A stretch of DNA of 64,000 nucleotides from Microthrixaceae bacterium (GTDB lineage: Bacteria; Actinomycetota; Acidimicrobiia; Acidimicrobiales; Microtrichaceae), in NCBI GenBank assembly GCA_023958095.1, contig JAMLGJ010000002.1:123395-187394 (forward strand). Reading direction: 5' to 3'. Every line of letters begins with the position of its first letter. Within the stretch, counting starts at the first letter, position 1. Shown here in pieces: positions 1 through 7,668 of this stretch. The notes beneath the pieces were generated by a model. That model saw only the letters and a program-made list of their open reading frames with translations. It searched no databases and was not told the origin of the DNA. The translations under genes were made by a program, and so were the position numbers.

Positions 1-478
1 TCCAGATGTCCGCATTGGGGTTCGAGTTGTAGTCCGGGATCTCCTCGTAGCCCCGGCTGCGGTACAGCGCCACCGCGCTGCGCAGTGCCCTCATCGAGTC
101 GAGTCGCACCGTGTGGCATCCCAGCTCCACCGCATGCGACTCGAGCGACTCGAGCGTCGCACGCCCGATGCCGAGGCCCCGAGCGATGGGTACCACCCAC
201 ATCTTGCGCACCTCTGCGACACCCGGCTCGAGCAGCCGCAGCGCACCGCAACCCAAGGGTTCGCCTCCCGTGGGCGTGGAGTCGTAGGCCACGAGGAAGC
301 GGCCATGGGGAGCATCGAAGGCGCCCGGAGGTACCCGCGGGTCGGTAGCGCAGTCGAACCCACCGGGCACGCTCGATGCGAGGTAGTCGGCGTACTCCTC
401 GAGCATCGCCACCGCGTCGGGATGCGACTGGCGCACCGTGACCAGCTCGAAGCTGCCACCGGGCTTCGTCGGTTCCAT
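1..478 (-). CDS. GNAT-family N-acetyltransferase, 3' end cut by the window edge
   Basis: The reverse strand from the ATG at 478 reads a GNAT protein that is still open at base 1, so the C-terminus is missing. The visible 159 residues show a typical fold: a central strand ending in RKMWVVP followed by the acetyl-CoA pyrophosphate-binding loop RGLGIGRA (motif A), then the helix and strand of motif B with YRSRGYEEIPDY. The substrate cannot be inferred. It is transcribed divergently from the aldehyde dehydrogenase at 580, with about 100 bp between them. A longer frame on the same strand that continues over the dehydrogenase is a shadow. Confidence 0.8.
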   Translation of the reverse strand, partial: MEPTKPGGSFELVTVRQSHPDAVAMLEEYADYLASSVPGGFDCATDPRVPPGAFDAPHGRFLVAYDSTPTGGEPLGCGALRLLEPGVAEVRKMWVVPIARGLGIGRATLESLESHAVELGCHTVRLDSMRALRSAVALYRSRGYEEIPDYNSNPNADIW

Positions 479-543
479 CCAGGGGACTGTCGTCTCGCCG
501 TCGCAACGGTGCAAATGAATTTCGCCGTGGCGGGTGATCCGTT

Positions 544-579
544 CTGACGACCCGTCAGGTGCGGGCCTAGGCTCCGGGC
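544..579 (+). promoter_or_regulatory. Inverted repeat and -10 box of the aldehyde dehydrogenase
   Basis: CTGACG and CGTCAG (544-549, 553-558) form a perfect inverted repeat. A TAGGCT -10-like hexamer follows at 568-573, six bases before the ATG at 580. No Shine-Dalgarno sequence is present. This arrangement is typical of leaderless actinobacterial mRNAs; the inverted repeat is a candidate operator in the divergent intergenic region. Confidence 0.45.
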
Positions 580-2046
580 ATGGCAGATCTGACCGAACGT
601 GACTACGGGCTCGTCATCGGTGGCGAGAACGTCCCGGGGGCTTCCACCTACGACATCGTCAACCCGGCGACCGAAGAAGTGGTGGCCCAGGCCCCGGAAG
701 CATCGGTGGACCAGGCGAACGCTGCGGTGGAAGCTGCGGCGGAGGCATTCGACTCCTGGTCGCGCACCAAGCCCGAGCACCGCGCCGAACTGCTCGACAG
801 GGCCGCCGACCTGATCGACGAACACGCCGAGGAACTGATCCCACTGGTGGTCGCGGAGACGGGAGCGACGCTGCGGACCACCTCCACCATCCAGGTGCCG
901 CAGGCGGCCGCGCGCCTGCGCCGCTACGCGAAGGGTGCACTCGAACCGACCATCGACCCGATCCCCCCGTCGGTGATGCCTTCCACGGCCCTCGCCCCGG
1001 GCGGTCTGATCTCGGCAGCGGTGAACCGCGCTCCGGTGGGTGTGGTCACCTGCATCACGTCCTACAACTTCCCGATGGTGAACATGGCCGGCAAGATCGG
1101 TCCCGCGCTGGCCATGGGCAACCCGGTCGTGGTCAAGCCGGCCCCGCAGGATCCCCTGGGGGTGATCCGGATGGTCGAGTTGATGAACGAGGCCGGTTTT
1201 CCTCCCGGTGTGCTCAACGTCGTGGTCGGATCGGACGTGGCGCCCTCGGAGGCGGTCGTCGGGCATCCGCTGACCGACATGGTCTCCTTCACCGGTTCCA
1301 CGGCGGTCGGCCAGCGCATCGGTGCGGTGGCCGGGGGCTCCAACAAGCGGTTGCTGCTCGAACTGGGTGGCAAGGGGGCCTGCATCGTGCGTGAGGACGC
1401 CGACCTCAAGGCCGCGATCGGTGGGATCTCCTCGGTGTGGGCGTTCCACTCCGGACAGATCTGTACCGCTCCGACCCGCGTCATCGTGCACCGCTCGCTG
1501 CACGACCACCTGGTGGGTGGTCTGCAGAAGGCGGCCGGACACATGGCCCTCGGCGATCCCAACGAGAAGACCACGGTCATGGGGCCGTTGATCTCGGCAG
1601 CCCAGCGCGACCGGGTCGAGGGGCTCATGAACACCGGCATCGAACAGGGTGCCGAGGTGGCAACCGGAGGCGGTCACGGCCCGATGGAGAAGGGGTTCTT
1701 CTTCGAACCCACGCTCATGGTGGGCTGCACTCCCGAGATGACCCCGGTGCGCGAGGAGTTCTTCGGCCCCGTCGTGGTCGTGGTGCCCTACGACGACGAC
1801 GACGAAGCGGTCGCGATCGCGAATGACTCCGACTACGGGCTCTACAGCTACGTGTTCTCGGGCGATGCATCGAAGGCATGGGGGATCGCCAAGCGCTTGC
1901 GCTCGGGCAACGTCGGGATAAACACCCTGCAGCGCAACCACGAGGCCCCTTTCGGTGGCTTCAAGCAGTCGGGAGTGGGGCGCGACGGGGGCAGCTACGG
2001 CCTGTTGGCATACAGCGAGCTGCAGTCGATCGTCTGGGGTTCCTGA
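580..2046 (+). CDS. Aldehyde dehydrogenase (NAD(P)-dependent, ALDH superfamily)
   Basis: This 488-residue protein has the usual length and motifs of the ALDH superfamily, which oxidises aldehydes to carboxylic acids. It shows the oxyanion-hole Asn in SYNFP (N163), the coenzyme region FTGS, the general-base Glu in ELGGKGA (E261) and the catalytic Cys in SGQICTAPTR (C295). The C-terminal region carries NHEAPFGGFKQSGVGRDGG, as expected. The ATG at 580 is supported by the -10 box immediately upstream. The gene stands alone, so the natural aldehyde is unknown. Two hairpins follow its stop. Confidence 0.93.
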   Translation: MADLTERDYGLVIGGENVPGASTYDIVNPATEEVVAQAPEASVDQANAAVEAAAEAFDSWSRTKPEHRAELLDRAADLIDEHAEELIPLVVAETGATLRTTSTIQVPQAAARLRRYAKGALEPTIDPIPPSVMPSTALAPGGLISAAVNRAPVGVVTCITSYNFPMVNMAGKIGPALAMGNPVVVKPAPQDPLGVIRMVELMNEAGFPPGVLNVVVGSDVAPSEAVVGHPLTDMVSFTGSTAVGQRIGAVAGGSNKRLLLELGGKGACIVREDADLKAAIGGISSVWAFHSGQICTAPTRVIVHRSLHDHLVGGLQKAAGHMALGDPNEKTTVMGPLISAAQRDRVEGLMNTGIEQGAEVATGGGHGPMEKGFFFEPTLMVGCTPEMTPVREEFFGPVVVVVPYDDDDEAVAIANDSDYGLYSYVFSGDASKAWGIAKRLRSGNVGINTLQRNHEAPFGGFKQSGVGRDGGSYGLLAYSELQSIVWGS

Positions 2047-2072
2047 GCCCGGGATCGCCGAATCCGGTAACC

Positions 2073-2117
2073 CCGGACCCACGGCGGTCCGGCTGGCAGT
2101 GGGGATTCGTCCCCATT
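2073..2117 (+). terminator. Two tandem hairpins after the aldehyde dehydrogenase
   Basis: Two stems lie 27-70 nt after the stop. The first is CCGGACC/GGTCCGG (2073-2079 and 2086-2092). The second is AGTGGGGA/TCCCCATT (2098-2105 and 2110-2117), eight pairs with one G-U around a TTCG tetraloop. There is no U-tract, as is common for actinobacterial terminators. The rest of the 326-bp gap to 2373 holds a candidate promoter and no gene that I can support. Confidence 0.5.
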
Positions 2118-2292
2118 GATCCATTCGGCCCACGCGGGTGACGCTGGACACGAAAACAAGGCCCCCTCAGGCCTGGTTGGCGGTGGTGCCGTCGAATCGC
2201 CCCGGCGTCACCGCCGCCAACCCGTTTCCGCCCTGTTCCCCGACCCCATCCCCGCGGCACGGGTTCGTCGCCGCGGTCGGTCCTCATGCGGG

Positions 2293-2322
2293 TTGAACAC
2301 AATTCGCTACTCCCCGTAGCAT
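2293..2322 (+). promoter_or_regulatory. Candidate sigma-70-type promoter of the kinase operon
   Basis: TTGAAC (2293-2298) and TAGCAT (2317-2322) are separated by 18 bp and lie 51 bp before the kinase start. The -10 overlaps a small inverted repeat, GCTAC/GTAGC. The match is by eye only. Confidence 0.35.
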
Positions 2323-2372
2323 GTTGCATCGACCGGGCCGGCCCGTGATGGCTGGCAGAAGGGGCGGGTGCG

Positions 2373-4157
2373 TTGACGGCGTGGGGGAGTGTCGCCGAAC
2401 TGCTCGGTGAGGACCTCGAGGATGTTGAGTTGCTGGGGCGGGGGAGCTCCGGTGTGGTCTACCGCGCACGCCAGCGGTCACTCGGGCGAACCGTGGCGGT
2501 CAAGGTGTTCAACCAGTTCGCCGACGACGCCGACCGGGTGCTGGCCGAGGCCCGGGCCCAGGCAGGCCTGTCGTGGCACGCCAACATCGTGTCGCTGTAC
2601 GGCCAGGGGCTCACCGCGGACGGCTTCCCCTACCTCGTCATGGAGTACGCGGGTGGCGGTTCCCTGAAGGACCGGATCGAAGCCGACGGCCCGCTGTCGG
2701 ATCCCGAGTTGCTGATGGTGGGTGCCGGACTCGCCACCGCCCTCGATGCGGCACATCGCGCGGGCGTGGTGCACTGCGACGTGAAGCCCTCCAACGTGCT
2801 GTTCGCTGCTGATGGGTCGGTCCGGCTGGCTGACTTCGGCATCGCGAAGGCAGCGGGGGTGTCGACCGGGACGATCGACAGCGTCGAGGGCTCCCTGGGA
2901 TACGTCGCTCCGGAGCTCTTGGACGGTGAACGCCAGGCAGCTGCCAACGACGTGTACAGCCTCGCGATCACGCTCTCGTTCGCACGCTCGGGTCAGGCGC
3001 CGCTGCCCGATGACCTCACCCTCGCCCAGGCGATCGCCGCGGTGCACGCCGGAGTGCCGGCAGCCGAGGCCCGTCTGGATGGCCTGCCTGAACCGGTTGG
3101 CCGACTGCTCCGGGACTCCTGTTCGACCCGGCCGAGCGGACGGCCCGGTGCGTCCGACCTGGCCGACGCCATGTGGGAGGCCACTCGGTCCCCCGCGGGG
3201 CAAGCCGATGGTCCCGGTGCGCGCAACCGCTGGTCGAGGATGGTGGCCGCGGGGGCCCTGGTTGCAGTCGTGGCACTCCTAGGGGTGCTCCTCGCCCGTT
3301 CCCCCGAACCAGCCGCCATACCCGTGGTCGATGAGGAGCCCGCCTTCGACCTCTGTGGGGAGTACGCGGCGTACGTCGACGAGCGAACGGCGGTGTTCGA
3401 CGGGGCGAGTTCGAGTCTCGAACAGAGCACATCTCCAGTAGAGGCGGCAGATCGGCTCATTCGCGGGTACCCCGACGAGTTCGGAGTCGTCGCCGCGGCG
3501 TACATCCAGAAGATCCTCAGCCACTCTGACCTGGAGGGTGAGGTCACTGCGGACCAGCTCGCGACGATGGCCATGGCCGACAATCTCAGGGTCTTGGGAG
3601 GTGGAAAACCGTTCCTGTTCGACGGTACGTCGGGCTCGTTCGATCCGGCGGTCCTGCCGGTGTACCTGGCACAACCCGCGCGCATGTTCTCGGAGGTGAA
3701 TCGGTACTCGAGCGAGCGATGCCCAGATGTCGTTGCAGACTTTGCCCCGGCCCGCGCCAGGCTGAGTTCAGCCATCTTCTCCAATCTCTCTGATCCGGTG
3801 TTCATGGAGCGCTTCTTCGAGGATCCAGAGAGCTTCGAGGTCTTCGACAGTCGGACGACAATCCTTGTTGCGACCTACGCATGGCAGTTCTTCGAGGGAA
3901 TCCTCCTGAGCCAGCCAGAGTGGTTCGTTGAGGCACTGTCACGGGACGATGACATCCGCCGTGTGCTCTCCTATGAACACCCGGAGACGCTGCTCGAGGT
4001 TGCTCGTTCGTACCCGGGGGCAATCCAGCAGATGGGTCAGGGAGAGTGGCTATCTGATCTGCAGACGGGAATCGACAAGAGTTTGCCGGTTGTGCGCTTG
4101 GGAATCGCCCTCAGCTTCGGACCGGAACTCGAAGCGCTCGGTTTGGAGGTCGGCTGA
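2373..4157 (+). CDS. Transmembrane serine/threonine protein kinase (PknB-like)
   Basis: A 594-residue receptor-type kinase. The catalytic domain spans about residues 15-270: glycine loop GRGSSG (22-27), ATP-anchoring K44 in AVKVF, catalytic loop HCDVKPSN (134-141; Cys replaces the usual Arg of HRD), DFG (154-156) and APE (179-181). One transmembrane helix at about 290-307 is followed by a 285-residue extracytoplasmic domain without PASTA repeats, which I do not recognise. The start is TTG, with AGAAGG-like bases upstream. It heads a five-gene operon (two bases to the next gene, then four-base overlaps) that ends with an FHA-like protein, a likely phosphothreonine-binding partner. The HCD variant suggests a non-RD kinase that may not need activation-loop phosphorylation. 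Confidence 0.92.
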   Translation: MTAWGSVAELLGEDLEDVELLGRGSSGVVYRARQRSLGRTVAVKVFNQFADDADRVLAEARAQAGLSWHANIVSLYGQGLTADGFPYLVMEYAGGGSLKDRIEADGPLSDPELLMVGAGLATALDAAHRAGVVHCDVKPSNVLFAADGSVRLADFGIAKAAGVSTGTIDSVEGSLGYVAPELLDGERQAAANDVYSLAITLSFARSGQAPLPDDLTLAQAIAAVHAGVPAAEARLDGLPEPVGRLLRDSCSTRPSGRPGASDLADAMWEATRSPAGQADGPGARNRWSRMVAAGALVAVVALLGVLLARSPEPAAIPVVDEEPAFDLCGEYAAYVDERTAVFDGASSSLEQSTSPVEAADRLIRGYPDEFGVVAAAYIQKILSHSDLEGEVTADQLATMAMADNLRVLGGGKPFLFDGTSGSFDPAVLPVYLAQPARMFSEVNRYSSERCPDVVADFAPARARLSSAIFSNLSDPVFMERFFEDPESFEVFDSRTTILVATYAWQFFEGILLSQPEWFVEALSRDDDIRRVLSYEHPETLLEVARSYPGAIQQMGQGEWLSDLQTGIDKSLPVVRLGIALSFGPELEALGLEVG

Positions 4158-4159
4158 CC

Positions 4160-5083
4160 ATGCGGCGGGTGCCGGCCTTCGTGCCTCACGTGACCACACG
4201 GGTGGCAAGCGACGCACAGGGTGAGGAGCCGGGGACACAGCCTCTCGGTCAAGACCCTCCGTCCCCTGGCGGGACTTCGCAGGCGCGTCGCCTCTCCTAT
4301 CGCTACGTCGATCTCGAGGGACTGTCGGATGCCGAGTTCGGCGCGCTGTATGCCGAAATGGGTGAGGTGATGGCTGCGGCAGCCGAGGAACCGGGTGCAG
4401 CGGATTGGGCATCCGACTACTGGTGTGGCAGGGAGGCCAAGGCCAGACATGGCACTCGCGCGTACGTGGTTCGCGACCGTGGACTTCTGGTCGGCTTCCT
4501 TCTCTTTTCGCTGCGCGAACTGCAGGGATGGATCTGTGTCCTGATGGAGAGCGGGTTCGTGCGGCCCGAGTACCAGCGTCGTGGCGTTGGGTTCGCCCTG
4601 TGTGCTCGCGTCGTACACCGCGTGTTCTGGCGGTACCCGTGGAAGAAGTTCCTGTGGGTGTCTGAACTAATCAACCCGGTCATTCTCCACGGTTGGGTGA
4701 GCCGCTTTCCGCCCACCACCGAGACCCTGCCGGGTCGCTTCGGAATCCCTTCAGAAGAGCTAGAGGATCTCGCCCCCAGATTTGTGGAGGCGGTATTCCC
4801 GGACAGCCCGTACGACGAAGAGTGGTCCGTGATCTCTGGCAGGACCACGGCGCGCCCGCCGATCAGCACCTGGTCGGGAGACGCGGAGATCGACTCCTAC
4901 TTCTCCGAGCACCTGAATCCACAGACAGGTGACTCCGTTCTGTTCATGGCGGCATTCAGGCGCAAGACGGTGCTCCTCGGACTCGGGCAATTGCTCAAGG
5001 CCGGGCGGCGAATGCTCGATCGTCGGCTGCGCGATGGGGTGGGGCGACGTTCCGGGCCCGACCCCACGGACACCCCGGCATGA
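4160..5083 (+). CDS. GNAT-like acetyltransferase in the kinase operon
   Basis: A 307-residue protein whose middle part (about residues 90-170) has a GNAT core: strand GLLVGFLLFSL, then ESGFVRPEY followed by the acetyl-CoA loop QRRGVGFALCARVV. The last 130 residues are unassigned and end in a basic amphipathic tail. It begins two bases after the kinase stop, and its stop overlaps the start of the ABC ATPase (ATGA at 5080), so translation is probably coupled. The substrate is unknown; modification of a lipid or peptide exported by the neighbouring transporter is one possibility. Confidence 0.75.
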   Translation: MRRVPAFVPHVTTRVASDAQGEEPGTQPLGQDPPSPGGTSQARRLSYRYVDLEGLSDAEFGALYAEMGEVMAAAAEEPGAADWASDYWCGREAKARHGTRAYVVRDRGLLVGFLLFSLRELQGWICVLMESGFVRPEYQRRGVGFALCARVVHRVFWRYPWKKFLWVSELINPVILHGWVSRFPPTTETLPGRFGIPSEELEDLAPRFVEAVFPDSPYDEEWSVISGRTTARPPISTWSGDAEIDSYFSEHLNPQTGDSVLFMAAFRRKTVLLGLGQLLKAGRRMLDRRLRDGVGRRSGPDPTDTPA

Positions 5084-6060
5084 CCCTGGAGGTGTCGGGT
5101 CTGTCCAAGGCCTACGGGTCGGGAGCCGATCGGATCCAAGCGCTCGACGACGTCTCGTTCGACGTCGCGAACGGCGAGGTCGTGGCCCTCGTGGGCAACA
5201 ACGGTGCGGGCAAGTCCACCTTGATGTCGATCTCGGCAGGACTCCTGGCCGCTGACCGGGGAACTGTCGAGGCGCAGGGCCACGAGACGACGCGGGGAGG
5301 GGGCAGCCCCACCCACCACCTCGGTCTCGCCCCACAGGAAGAAGCGCTGTACCCGACCCTCACCGTGCGCCGGAACCTCGAGTACTTCGGGCGCCTCGCT
5401 GGGCTCCCGAGGGCACGACTCGCAGACCGTGTGGAGACCGTCGCGGCAGAGCTGCTGTTGGGGGACCTGCTGGACCGCAGCGCCAGGGAGCTCTCCGGTG
5501 GCCAGCGTCGCCGCCTGCACACGGCGCTCGCGTTGATGCACTCGCCCGAGGTGCTCCTGTTGGACGAGCCGACCGTCGGAGTCGACATCGACGCCAGGTT
5601 GCAGCTGCTCCAGTTCGTCCTCGACATGGCTGCGGGTGGGGCTGCGGTGCTCTACTCGACCCACCAGATGCAAGAGGTGGAACGGATCGCCTCGAGAGCC
5701 GTGGTCCTGCACCACGGCCGGGTCCTCGCGGTGGGTGGGGTGGACGAACTGGTGGCGGCCCATGCGCGTCGGGCGGCACGGTTGCGCATCGCCGGGACCG
5801 GACACCAGCTCTGGGACAGCGCTCCTGACAGGCTCCTGGGGGTGCGCGAGACGCCGGAGGGTGACACGGTCCTCGATGTGGCGGCCGACGACGGGCACGG
5901 AAGCGTCGTCGATCTCGTCGATGGGCTGCCGGCCGGCATGCGGGAGCTGGTCACCTCGGTCGAGCTCCAGGAACCCAGTTTCGAACGCGCCTACCTGGCG
6001 CTCGTGCGCGAGGCCGACGGGGTGACGCGGCCGACCGGGACCGAGGCGGTGGCACGGTGA
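5080..6060 (+). CDS. ABC transporter ATP-binding protein
   Basis: A 326-residue ATPase of the ABC-2/DrrA exporter type. It has Walker A GNNGAGKST (39-47), Q-loop APQEE, signature LSGGQ (138-142), Walker B VLLLDEP (158-164) and the switch His in STHQMQEVE. The C-terminal 100 residues form the extension common to drug and lipid exporter ATPases. ATGA overlap with the preceding GNAT gene and GTGA overlap with the permease indicate one translationally coupled unit. Confidence 0.93.
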   Translation: MTLEVSGLSKAYGSGADRIQALDDVSFDVANGEVVALVGNNGAGKSTLMSISAGLLAADRGTVEAQGHETTRGGGSPTHHLGLAPQEEALYPTLTVRRNLEYFGRLAGLPRARLADRVETVAAELLLGDLLDRSARELSGGQRRRLHTALALMHSPEVLLLDEPTVGVDIDARLQLLQFVLDMAAGGAAVLYSTHQMQEVERIASRAVVLHHGRVLAVGGVDELVAAHARRAARLRIAGTGHQLWDSAPDRLLGVRETPEGDTVLDVAADDGHGSVVDLVDGLPAGMRELVTSVELQEPSFERAYLALVREADGVTRPTGTEAVAR

Positions 6061-6830
6061 GCACCAAGGCGGCGGTGGTGGCACGCAACGAGGTGCTGCT
6101 CCTGCGCAGCGAGGCAGTACCGGTGGTGCTCTACTTCCTGATGCCGCTCGCGATCCTCGCGTTCATCCAGGGAGCGTTCACCCTGTTCCTGGAGTTCGCC
6201 GAACCCACGCTTCCCGCCAGCGGTGCGAGTCTGGCGGCGCCCGGACAGGCCACGATGTTCGGCTTCATGAGCCTCGCCATGTTCGGGCACTTCTTCCTCG
6301 GCGAGTTCGGCTGGGGAACCTGGAACCGCGTGCGTTCGATGGGTGTACGGCCGCACCAGATCATGGCCGGGAAGATGTCGGTCGCGTACCTCAACCAACT
6401 GTTGTTGTTCGCGTTCGTGATGCTCGCCGGAGTGCGGTTGTTCTCCATGGAGGTGACCGGCTCGCTCGTGGCCCTGGTCGTGATCGAACTGGTCGTTGCC
6501 TTCGTGGTGGTCGCATACGGACTCATCGCCTGTGCACTGGCGCGGAGCCAGGCGCAGTACAACGCGTTCGCCTACCTGGGGGCACTGGTGCTGGCCGGCA
6601 TCGGCGGCGCGCTCACCCCCTTCGAGACCCTTCCCGGCTGGGCGCAGACGATCGCTCCGGTGACCCCCACCTACTGGGCGGTGAAGGCCTTCGAGAAGGT
6701 GATCCTGCGGGGCGGCTCACTGTCCGAGGTGGTGACCGAGTTGGCCGCGCTGGCCGGTTTCGGCATCGCATTCCTCGCGGTTGGCGTGGTGCTGTTCGAC
6801 CCGGACAAGCCCCGGACGACCTGGGCATGA
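6057..6830 (+). CDS. ABC-2 type transporter permease
   Basis: A 257-residue, strongly hydrophobic protein with about six predicted membrane helices, and a cytoplasmic-loop stretch WGTWNRVRSMGVRPHQIMAGK typical of ABC-2 permeases. It is the membrane partner of the ATPase directly upstream (GTG start within the GTGA overlap at 6057). Its own stop overlaps the start of the FHA-like gene. The exported substrate is unknown. Confidence 0.9.
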   Translation: MSTKAAVVARNEVLLLRSEAVPVVLYFLMPLAILAFIQGAFTLFLEFAEPTLPASGASLAAPGQATMFGFMSLAMFGHFFLGEFGWGTWNRVRSMGVRPHQIMAGKMSVAYLNQLLLFAFVMLAGVRLFSMEVTGSLVALVVIELVVAFVVVAYGLIACALARSQAQYNAFAYLGALVLAGIGGALTPFETLPGWAQTIAPVTPTYWAVKAFEKVILRGGSLSEVVTELAALAGFGIAFLAVGVVLFDPDKPRTTWA

Positions 6831-7549
6831 ACACCTCCGGACGCGAAACGGGAACCCTGGCACTGGACTACCTGGGTGAGATCCGCGAGCTCGCACCGGG
6901 CACCGACCTCACCTTCGGTCGAGCGGCGGACCTGGTGATGGACGAGAACCACTTCATGCACCGTGTCGTGGGCCGCTTCGTGGCCCGTGAGGGGATCTGG
7001 TGGTTGCAGAACCTGGGGACCCGTAGTCGCCTCCAGATGCTCGACAACACCTCGGGCACGCTGTTGGAACTGGCACCCGGCCAGCAGCTCCCGGTCGTGG
7101 CCACCGATTTCACGGTGCGCTTCAGCGCCGGGCCGACGAACTACGAGATCCTCGGCCATCGCGAGGGGGAACCGCTGCGTGCCGACGACACCGGCGACGT
7201 GGTCGGCACCGCCACCGTTGACTTCGGGGACGTTCCGCTGTCACCCGAACAGCACCTGCTGGTGGTGGCGCTGTTCGAGTCCAAGCTGCGAACGGGTCGG
7301 ATCGAGGGGGGTTCGGTCATGGCCCGCCGGCTCGGATGGTCGGCCAACAAGTACAACCGCAAGCTCGACGTCGTGTGCGAGAAGCTCCACCGTGCCGGGG
7401 TGCCGGGGGTCAAGGGTGAGGTGGGGCTCAGCGCGGACGGCCGGCGCGAGACCGTGCTCACCTGGGCGCTCACCAACGGCGTGGTGACACGCAGCGACCT
7501 GCGCCTGGTGCGGGCGGCGACCTCACAGGTGGACACCCCGGGTGGCTGA
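6827..7549 (+). CDS. FHA-like domain protein with C-terminal helix-turn-helix-like region
   Basis: This 240-residue protein appears to have two parts. Residues about 15-105 read like a forkhead-associated domain: TFGRAADLV, then ENHFMHRVVGRF, WWLQNLGTRSRLQ and a final beta strand (TDFTVRFSAG). These match the G-R, H and N-x-G positions of FHA phosphothreonine-binding domains. Residues about 125-215 look like a winged helix (SPEQHLLVVALFE, then MARRLGWSANKYNRKLDVVCEKL). It closes the operon that begins with a Ser/Thr kinase, so it may read the kinase's phosphorylation state and control transcription or transport. The FHA assignment is by motif; the DNA-binding role is inference. Confidence 0.7.
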   Translation: MNTSGRETGTLALDYLGEIRELAPGTDLTFGRAADLVMDENHFMHRVVGRFVAREGIWWLQNLGTRSRLQMLDNTSGTLLELAPGQQLPVVATDFTVRFSAGPTNYEILGHREGEPLRADDTGDVVGTATVDFGDVPLSPEQHLLVVALFESKLRTGRIEGGSVMARRLGWSANKYNRKLDVVCEKLHRAGVPGVKGEVGLSADGRRETVLTWALTNGVVTRSDLRLVRAATSQVDTPGG

Positions 7550-7566
7550 CAACGACGGGCCCCTGA

Positions 7567-7595
7567 CCGAAAAATCTCGGATCGTCTCCGAAAAA
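7567..7595 (+). promoter_or_regulatory. Phased repeats upstream of the surface-protein gene
   Basis: CCGAAAAA occurs twice (7567-7574 and 7588-7595), exactly 21 bp apart, about two helical turns. Interleaved with it are inverted repeats CCGA/TCGG (7567-7580) and TCGGA/TCCGA. This compact block 75-100 bp before the start is a candidate regulator or ECF-sigma recognition region. Confidence 0.4.
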
Positions 7596-7668
7596 GTGTC
7601 AGGCAGGCATCCCGGCGGTCTCTAGGAGGGTGACGGCGACAACGGGTCGCCCACCCAAGGAGACTGAG

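Noticed and set aside
91..2151. 686-residue reverse ORF across the aldehyde dehydrogenase
   Set aside because: It is Arg/His/Gly-rich with no family features and lies antisense to a clear ALDH; it also reads the truncated GNAT gene in the wrong frame.
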